Below, in pieces: positions 5,594 to 9,803 of a DNA stretch of 9,803 bases. The notes under the pieces are model-generated. The model searched no databases, was not told the origin of the DNA, and saw nothing but the letters and a program-made list of their open reading frames with translations. Position 1 is the first letter of the stretch, and each line of letters starts with the position of its first letter. The stretch comes from Candidatus Latescibacterota bacterium. GTDB taxonomy: Bacteria > JAAXHH01 > JACQVL01. The position numbers and the translations under genes are program-made. The stretch is from contig JACQVL010000281.1 in the NCBI GenBank assembly GCA_016209865.1, positions 1 through 9,803 of the forward strand, read 5' to 3'.

Positions 5594-7468
5594 TTACTCA
5601 GCTCCAGTCAACGAGACGACCTGCTGTGACACACCAGCTCGATTGTCTCTCGGTTTCCGGGGCAATCGTACCGTGAATGTGGTTCCCTGTCCCAGCTCGG
5701 ATTTGACGTCGATCTGTGCCTGATAGGGTTGCAACAATCGGACACAGGATGACAGGCCGAGTCCGGTCCCCGTGGGCTCTCCCGGACGTTCAGTCCCGGC
5801 CACGGGTTTCGTCGTAAAGAATGGGTCGAAAATGTGTGCCAGGTGTTCGGGAGGAATCCCGCAGCCCGTATCGCTGATTTCCACGGAGATGGTGTCGTCA
5901 TCGTACCGAGTCGCTACGATCAAGCGTTTCTGCGGGGTATCGTGCATCGCATCGAGCGCGTTGCGGACGATGTTCATGAGGCTCTGGCTGAAATCACCGT
6001 ACACCCCCTCGATCTCCGGCAGGTCGTCGGCGAGACGGTAGTTTTTCTCGATCGTGTGTTTAAACTCCAAGTCAGCTTCGAGAAACAAGAGCTCTTCCCG
6101 GATGAGGTCATTGAGGTTCAGCAAGCGCCGTTCCTGCTCCTGCTCCCGACGGCTTTTGACCAGGGTATTCTCGATAATCGCCTCGACGTGCTGACATTTT
6201 TTCAGGATGATGTTGAGATACGGTAAGTCAGAGTTGGCGTGCTGGAGGAGTTCTGCATACCCCCGAATGACAGTGATGGGCCCAAGCAGGTTGTGAGTGA
6301 CCCCTTGTACAACCGCACCGATCGCGGAGAGTTTGGCTTGCTGGAGCAGCTCCAACTCCAGTTCCCGCTGTGTCTGCGCGAGCTGTTTCTGTTCGGTCAA
6401 ATCCCAGACGATCCGCTGGATGACACAGTGAGTTCCGTACCGGATCGTTCCAAGGCTGACCCCCGCGATGAACGGCTGGTCGCCTTTCCGTACGTGAAGC
6501 AGCTCCTCGAACAGAGCACCTGCCTCGGTTCGTGCCCGTTCCCACAGGTGGTGTGCCCGGTCCGACACATCATCGGGATGGAGCGCCCAGACGGACATCT
6601 GACAGAGTTCGTCCCGTGTATACCCGGTCAATCGCTCCGCCTCACGGTTGACATCGACGATGAGGCCGGTGTCCGGGTCAGCGATAAACATCGCATCGAT
6701 CGCCTGCTCGATCGTCTGTCGGTACCGTTCTTCTGATGCGCGGAGCTCGGCGTCCGCCTCTTGCCGTTGCACGGCCATGCGATTGATGTACAGGGCGAGC
6801 GTCCCGATTTCATTCTCGGACAGGACGGGCAAGCGAACGCTCAGGTCCCCTGCGCCGATCTTCTCAACGGCTTCGACCACCGTCTTCAGCGGGTGAACGA
6901 CGAGCCAGCCCATCAGAAAACGTAAGACCACCGCCACAATCACTATCGTCACGATGCCGATCGCCGCCGTCGTGAGGGCATTCTGACGAATCCGGTTGAA
7001 CTCTTCCTCCATCGTCATCGTCACACGGAGGACCCCGACAGGCTCTCTGAGGGGTTGGAGGTAGGTCAACCAGCGGTCGTGCTCTTCATAGTAGAGCACG
7101 GGGGCTCGGATCGTCATCGCTTTCCACAGGTAGACTTGACTGACCGGTCGTCTCACAAGCCCGGTAGGATTGGTCACGTCACGGCCGTACTCGTCGAGGA
7201 ACTGCAGATTGACGGTCGGGTTCGCCATCTGCTGCCGGGCAATCAGAGCGGCCATCATCTTCTGGAGATCGGCGGGCGTGAGGAGTGTCCGCTGCAGTCC
7301 GAGCGACATCGCCGCAGCCCAGGCCTCACACTCTCGCTCAGCCTGTTGCCGTGCGTGTTTCGTCTCACGGGCTGCGTTCAGGATCAGAAACGCACCGAAC
7401 CCAACCCCGATGGGCAGAACAATCCAGATCGTCAGGGTCGTGGCTAACCGATGAGGCACTCCGCGCAT
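5594..7468 (-). CDS. Membrane sensor histidine kinase with HAMP and PAS domains
   Basis: This 624-residue inner-membrane sensor kinase has, in order: a first membrane helix (about 10-30), an extracytoplasmic region (31-165), a second helix (168-190), HAMP (188-240), PAS (246-360, with NREAERLTGYTRDEL), a dimerisation/phosphoacceptor helix and an ATPase domain. The H-box reads GVTHNLLGPITVI with His392; the usual Glu after His is Asn393. The N-box is SLMNIVRNALDAM (497-509), the G1 box DTGCGIPP (533-540), the F-box FDPFFTTK (547-554) and the G2 box GTGLGLSS (567-574), so ATP binding looks intact. The architecture recalls NtrB/ZraS-type kinases. I start at ATG 7468, 5 bases after GAAGGAG, rather than the in-frame GTG 7489. 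No response regulator is adjacent, so its partner is elsewhere. Its stop is 7 bases from the convergent hydrolase stop, and it overlaps no other gene. Confidence 0.9.
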   Translation of the reverse strand: MRGVPHRLATTLTIWIVLPIGVGFGAFLILNAARETKHARQQAERECEAWAAAMSLGLQRTLLTPADLQKMMAALIARQQMANPTVNLQFLDEYGRDVTNPTGLVRRPVSQVYLWKAMTIRAPVLYYEEHDRWLTYLQPLREPVGVLRVTMTMEEEFNRIRQNALTTAAIGIVTIVIVAVVLRFLMGWLVVHPLKTVVEAVEKIGAGDLSVRLPVLSENEIGTLALYINRMAVQRQEADAELRASEERYRQTIEQAIDAMFIADPDTGLIVDVNREAERLTGYTRDELCQMSVWALHPDDVSDRAHHLWERARTEAGALFEELLHVRKGDQPFIAGVSLGTIRYGTHCVIQRIVWDLTEQKQLAQTQRELELELLQQAKLSAIGAVVQGVTHNLLGPITVIRGYAELLQHANSDLPYLNIILKKCQHVEAIIENTLVKSRREQEQERRLLNLNDLIREELLFLEADLEFKHTIEKNYRLADDLPEIEGVYGDFSQSLMNIVRNALDAMHDTPQKRLIVATRYDDDTISVEISDTGCGIPPEHLAHIFDPFFTTKPVAGTERPGEPTGTGLGLSSCVRLLQPYQAQIDVKSELGQGTTFTVRLPRKPRDNRAGVSQQVVSLTGAE

Positions 7469-7470
7469 CG

Positions 7471-7713
7471 TCACTCCTTCGTCCCGCACGTGATCGGGAC
7501 GGACAGCGCCGTCTCAACCGGCAGCAGACAGCGCTGGTCGTCGCAGGCCTGGTAGGTGAGAGTCGCCCGAAGTATCCCTGACTGGCCCGGCCGGACCTCC
7601 GGCTTCAGACGAAGGATGCCCCGGATGGTGACCTCGCCCTGGTAGACGGAGAGCGGGCGGTCAGCAAATCCCAACATGACGGCGGTTCCGACTGGATATG
7701 AAATAGGGTTCAT
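7471..7713 (-). CDS. Short DsbD-N-like domain, probably a remnant of a thioredoxin-family protein
   Basis: This frame encodes 80 residues. The end reads TLTYQACDDQRCLLPVETALSVPI, matching the signature strand of DsbD N-terminal-type domains (a Tyr-Gln-x-Cys followed by a second Cys and Pro), here with Cys57 and Cys62. Such domains normally follow or precede a thioredoxin fold or a membrane reductase. Nothing of that kind precedes it: an in-frame TGA lies at 7717-7719, three bases upstream of ATG 7713, and no Shine-Dalgarno is visible. No signal peptide is present although these domains normally act outside the cytoplasm. I therefore favour a 5'-truncated remnant, though a small intact gene cannot be excluded. 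The stop (7471-7473) lies 2 bases before the kinase start and the 3' end contains the kinase ribosome binding site, so translation through it may feed the kinase. Confidence 0.55.
   Translation of the reverse strand: MNPISYPVGTAVMLGFADRPLSVYQGEVTIRGILRLKPEVRPGQSGILRATLTYQACDDQRCLLPVETALSVPITCGTKE
7474..7480 (-). promoter_or_regulatory. Ribosome binding site of the histidine kinase
   Basis: GAAGGAG on the - strand ends 5 bases before ATG 7468 and lies within the last codons of the DsbD-N-like frame. It decides the kinase start and indicates coupling of the two frames. Confidence 0.7.
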
Positions 7714-7770
7714 CGTTCAACAGGAGGCCTGAGTAGAAGATTGTCCTGTTGCTGCGAATAGTCTGATGAT

Positions 7771-7799
7771 AAAATAAAGAGGATGTCCACGGTCTGCAA
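7771..7799 (-). promoter_or_regulatory. Possible sigma-70-like promoter for the DsbD-N-like frame and kinase
   Basis: On the - strand TTGCAG (7794-7799) is followed after 17 bases by TATTTT (7771-7776). The -35 matches the consensus at three of six positions and the -10 at four, with ideal spacing. It would start transcription about 50 bases before ATG 7713. Sequence match only. Confidence 0.25.
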
Positions 7800-7827
7800 T
7801 CAGATTCCCCTGCGTCCTCATTAATCA

Positions 7828-7833
7828 AAGGAG
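7828..7833 (+). promoter_or_regulatory. Ribosome binding site of the PHP gene
   Basis: AAGGAG lies 10 bases before ATG 7844, slightly longer spacing than at the other genes of the window, and fixes that ATG as the start. Confidence 0.65.
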
Positions 7834-7843
7834 AGCGTTCACC

Positions 7844-8713
7844 ATGCAGCCACTCTGTCTCACCGGCCCCACCCTCAAGACCAACCTCCATACCCACACC
7901 ACGTTCTCTGACGGCACCTTCACCCTGGCGCAGGTCGTTGCAGCGTACGAAGCCCTTGAGTACGACGTCCTGGCGATCACCGATCACAACCGCTGGCAAG
8001 ACCACACGAGCGCGTCGACGGGGCGGGTGCTCGTCCTCAGCAGCAACGAGCCGTCCCTCGCGCAGCGAGAGCATCTCTTAGCCTTAGGCGTCCACCAGAC
8101 ATCCCCGGTCGATGCCGGAGAACGAGACCGGTCGTCGTCCCGGACGCAAGAAGTGATCGATTGGATCAATGAGCAGAGCGGGTTCTCGGTGCTCAACCAT
8201 CCGGCCTGGTCGGGGATGCCGGTCGACCGCCTCCTGGAACTGGAGCGGTACCATGCGATCGAGGTCTGCAACGCGGGATGCACCGGACACGGCTCCGAGT
8301 TCTCCCTCACCCACTGGGATGAATTGCTCCGCCGGGGCCGGCGGGTCTGGGGTCTGGCGACGGATGACAGCCATTACGACTGGGATCGCGGCCTGGGGTG
8401 GGTCGAACTCTTCTGCGAGCGGACGGAGGCGGCGGTTATCCGGGCCCTCCATGAGGGACGGTTCTACGCCACGATGGGCCCACGGTTCGAGCACATCGAG
8501 TGTGACGGTGAAACGCTACGCCTGCGCTGTGATCCGGTGATGGGCATCGCCGTCCTCTCCGAACAGGGGCCGATCAAGGTGGTGCACGGCGGGTTCGGGA
8601 CGGTGGACGGGCTGGAGTGGAAACTCCCGGACCGCGGCCACCGGTACGTCCGGGTCGAACTCCACCGGGCCGACGGGAAGAAAGCGTGGAGCAACCCGAT
8701 CTGGGCGGACTGA
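7844..8713 (+). CDS. PHP-domain metal-dependent phosphoesterase
   Basis: The 289-residue protein shows the PHP metal-binding motifs in order: LHTHTTFSDG (His16, His18, Asp23), AITDHN (Asp47, His48), the Glu of SSNEPS (Glu69), REHLLALG (His77), LNHPAWS (His119) and TDDSH (Asp174/Asp175, His177). These residues build the trinuclear metal site of stand-alone PHP phosphoesterases such as YciV/TrpH-type and histidinol-phosphatase-like enzymes, so the site looks complete. Residues from about 210 form a C-terminal strand-rich domain (IECDGETLRLRCDP, RYVRVELHRADGKKAWSNPIW), typical of the CehA/McbA-like branch, whose substrates are mostly unknown. No signal peptide is obvious. The gene stands alone, divergent from the kinase pair and convergent with the ferritin-like gene 30 bases away. 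Confidence 0.88.
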   Translation: MQPLCLTGPTLKTNLHTHTTFSDGTFTLAQVVAAYEALEYDVLAITDHNRWQDHTSASTGRVLVLSSNEPSLAQREHLLALGVHQTSPVDAGERDRSSSRTQEVIDWINEQSGFSVLNHPAWSGMPVDRLLELERYHAIEVCNAGCTGHGSEFSLTHWDELLRRGRRVWGLATDDSHYDWDRGLGWVELFCERTEAAVIRALHEGRFYATMGPRFEHIECDGETLRLRCDPVMGIAVLSEQGPIKVVHGGFGTVDGLEWKLPDRGHRYVRVELHRADGKKAWSNPIWAD

Positions 8714-8743
8714 ACGTTGAGAGTGAGCCAATACAATTCTGTG

Positions 8744-9803
8744 TCATTCCCCGATAAACTGCTCGATATCCTCGCGCGTCATCAGGAACAGGTCCATATC
8801 CTTCCGCCACGCACCGAGACTGACGAGGCATTCGGTGAACAACTCCCGCGTCTTGAGCTCCAGTTCCTGCATGCCCAGGTCGGTCATCATCCGGATGATG
8901 TGCTGGCCTTTCTTCACGTGCGTCCGCTCGTCCGACCGGATGAAGTCGGCGATGTGGACGAGGATGGCGTCGTTCCGGCTGCGCGCCTCGTCGATGAACC
9001 CGCTGATCGTCTTCATCACCCCGACCTCGCCGAAGAGGTTGATCTCCGCCATGCCGTAGGCGGGTTCCATCGGTCCCCGGCACATCGAGCTGGTCAGACG
9101 GTTGGGCAGCTCGAACGGGTCATACCCGGTGGCGAGCATCGACTTGTGACCGATCTCGGTGTGGCGTGATTCATCCCAGGTGATGCGGGCGAGGTCGTAT
9201 TCCGCCTGAAAATCCTTAAACCGGATGTCCCAGAGGAACGTCCCGAACGCCTCGATCGCGTCCACCTCGTCCCGCTGCGTGCGGATGAACCGCAGGCGCT
9301 GGTTCTCGTAGGAGCCGACCGGAAGGCGCGGCTGGCCGTCGCCTAAGTCGTAATCCCCGGTGTTCTGGAAGGTGACGAAGCGGGAATCGCGCTTCGGGAC
9401 GGTGTTGCGGACGAAGGGGGTGGTGGCGATGCGGAGCGGGGATGGTTCTTCGTTGCGCGCATCCGACCCGGTCACCCCGCCGATGCTGCCGAGCAACTGC
9501 TTGAGATGCCAGCGCCAGGCCGACAGCCGGCTCTCATCCACCCCGCCCTCGATGTAGGCGTCGATCGCCTGATCCGCCCAGACGAGCATCGGCTCGTCAT
9601 CCAGCAGGATGCGCCTCAGCGCGCGAATCGTGGGCGCATCGGTGACCGGGTCGGTGTCGTCGATGTGATGGCGGTACGCCGTCTCCAGCGCCCGTCCGGC
9701 GACCGGATGCAGGCCGACGAGGAACTCGGCGGGGTCGGCCGCGGAGAGCATCTCGTCGATGAACCGGTCGATCTCCGCGTCGCGGTACCCATCGATCACG
9801 GAC
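8744..9803 (-). CDS. Ferritin-like di-iron protein, 5' end at or beyond the window edge
   Basis: At least 351 residues are visible, counted from a GTG at 9799. The frame stays open to the edge and no Shine-Dalgarno can be seen, so the true start may lie outside. The C-terminal two-thirds carries the classic four-helix di-iron ligand set: a Glu in RDEVDAIEAFGTF (Glu178 or Glu183), E-x-x-H in WDESRHTEIG (Glu210, His213), Glu258 in NLFGEVGVM and E-x-x-H in RSDERTHVKKG (Glu291, His294). An N-terminal helical part (about 40-105, with DAPTIRALRRILLDDEPMLVWADQAI) looks like a second ferritin-like bundle half. The family is uncharacterised; possible roles are oxygenase/oxidase chemistry or iron-dependent hydroxylation, and storage is unlikely given the length. 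The stop TGA lies within bases resembling the end of the dRS3-like repeat. The neighbours give no functional hint. Confidence 0.7.
   Translation of the reverse strand, partial: SVIDGYRDAEIDRFIDEMLSAADPAEFLVGLHPVAGRALETAYRHHIDDTDPVTDAPTIRALRRILLDDEPMLVWADQAIDAYIEGGVDESRLSAWRWHLKQLLGSIGGVTGSDARNEEPSPLRIATTPFVRNTVPKRDSRFVTFQNTGDYDLGDGQPRLPVGSYENQRLRFIRTQRDEVDAIEAFGTFLWDIRFKDFQAEYDLARITWDESRHTEIGHKSMLATGYDPFELPNRLTSSMCRGPMEPAYGMAEINLFGEVGVMKTISGFIDEARSRNDAILVHIADFIRSDERTHVKKGQHIIRMMTDLGMQELELKTRELFTECLVSLGAWRKDMDLFLMTREDIEQFIGE

Larger units (their letters stand above)
7714..7843. other. Divergent intergenic region between the kinase pair and the PHP gene
   Basis: These 130 bases are clearly richer in A and T than their surroundings around 7768-7780. 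They must hold the promoters for both divergent units. I see one moderate - strand promoter match (7771-7799) and no convincing + strand one. AGGAGG at 7722-7727 on the + strand is not followed by a start codon. No hairpin of note. Confidence 0.5.

Noticed and set aside
7722-7727. AGGAGG on the + strand, a perfect Shine-Dalgarno core
   Set aside because: No ATG, GTG or TTG leading into an open frame follows at usable distance; the PHP gene has its own site at 7828.
7661-8074. Long - strand open frame across the PHP gene start that might extend the DsbD-N-like fragment
   Set aside because: It is in a different frame, shows no thioredoxin or Dsb motif, and overlaps the well-supported PHP gene; it is a GC-driven shadow frame.
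1-9803. tRNA, rRNA, CRISPR, insertion sequence or phage features
   Set aside because: I found no spaced direct repeats, terminal inverted repeats, transposase motifs or cloverleaf-like sequence; only a structural RNA search could exclude small RNAs fully.

Overview
The window is protein-coding, GC-rich bacterial DNA with short gaps and purine-rich ribosome binding sites. I see no rRNA, tRNA, CRISPR array, transposase or phage gene. The mix of families (a large glycoside-hydrolase-like protein, a divergent Nramp-type transporter, Gfo/Idh/MocA oxidoreductase, ceramidase-like hydrolase, PHP phosphoesterase, ferritin-like protein, membrane histidine kinase) recalls uncultured heterotrophs such as Poribacteria, Latescibacterota, Hydrogenedentota or Planctomycetes. 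That placement is an impression from gene content, not a demonstrated assignment.

Layout. Bases 1-5586 (+ strand) hold five genes in one direction: the 3' part of a large protein with a GATase-like C-terminal domain (1-798), a carbon-nitrogen hydrolase (868-1656), an Nramp/APC-fold transporter (1724-3214), a Gfo/Idh/MocA oxidoreductase (3225-4280) and a neutral-ceramidase-like hydrolase (4291-5586). The last three are separated by only 10 bases and probably share a transcript. Bases 5594-7713 (- strand) hold a short DsbD-N-like domain followed after 2 bases by an orphan membrane histidine kinase. A 130-base divergent intergenic region (7714-7843) separates these from a + strand PHP-domain phosphoesterase (7844-8713). 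A convergent - strand ferritin-like protein (8744-9803) runs off the right edge.

How the genes may work together (inference). The + strand cluster looks like an uptake-and-breakdown module: a transporter whose metal-binding motifs are replaced, two enzymes of amide/amidase-type families, and a sugar- or polyol-type NAD(P)-dependent oxidoreductase. A small organic compound carrying an amide or a glycosidic/N-acyl linkage would suit this set better than a metal ion. The kinase, PHP protein and ferritin-like protein are transcribed separately and have no clear link to that module.

Points worth a second look are the altered transporter motifs, the replaced nucleophile in the ceramidase-like protein, an 8-bp tandem repeat inside the first reading frame, a dRS3-like palindrome after that gene, a four-helix di-iron ligand pattern in the ferritin-like protein, and a strong tendency for the rare Leu codon TTA to precede a G.
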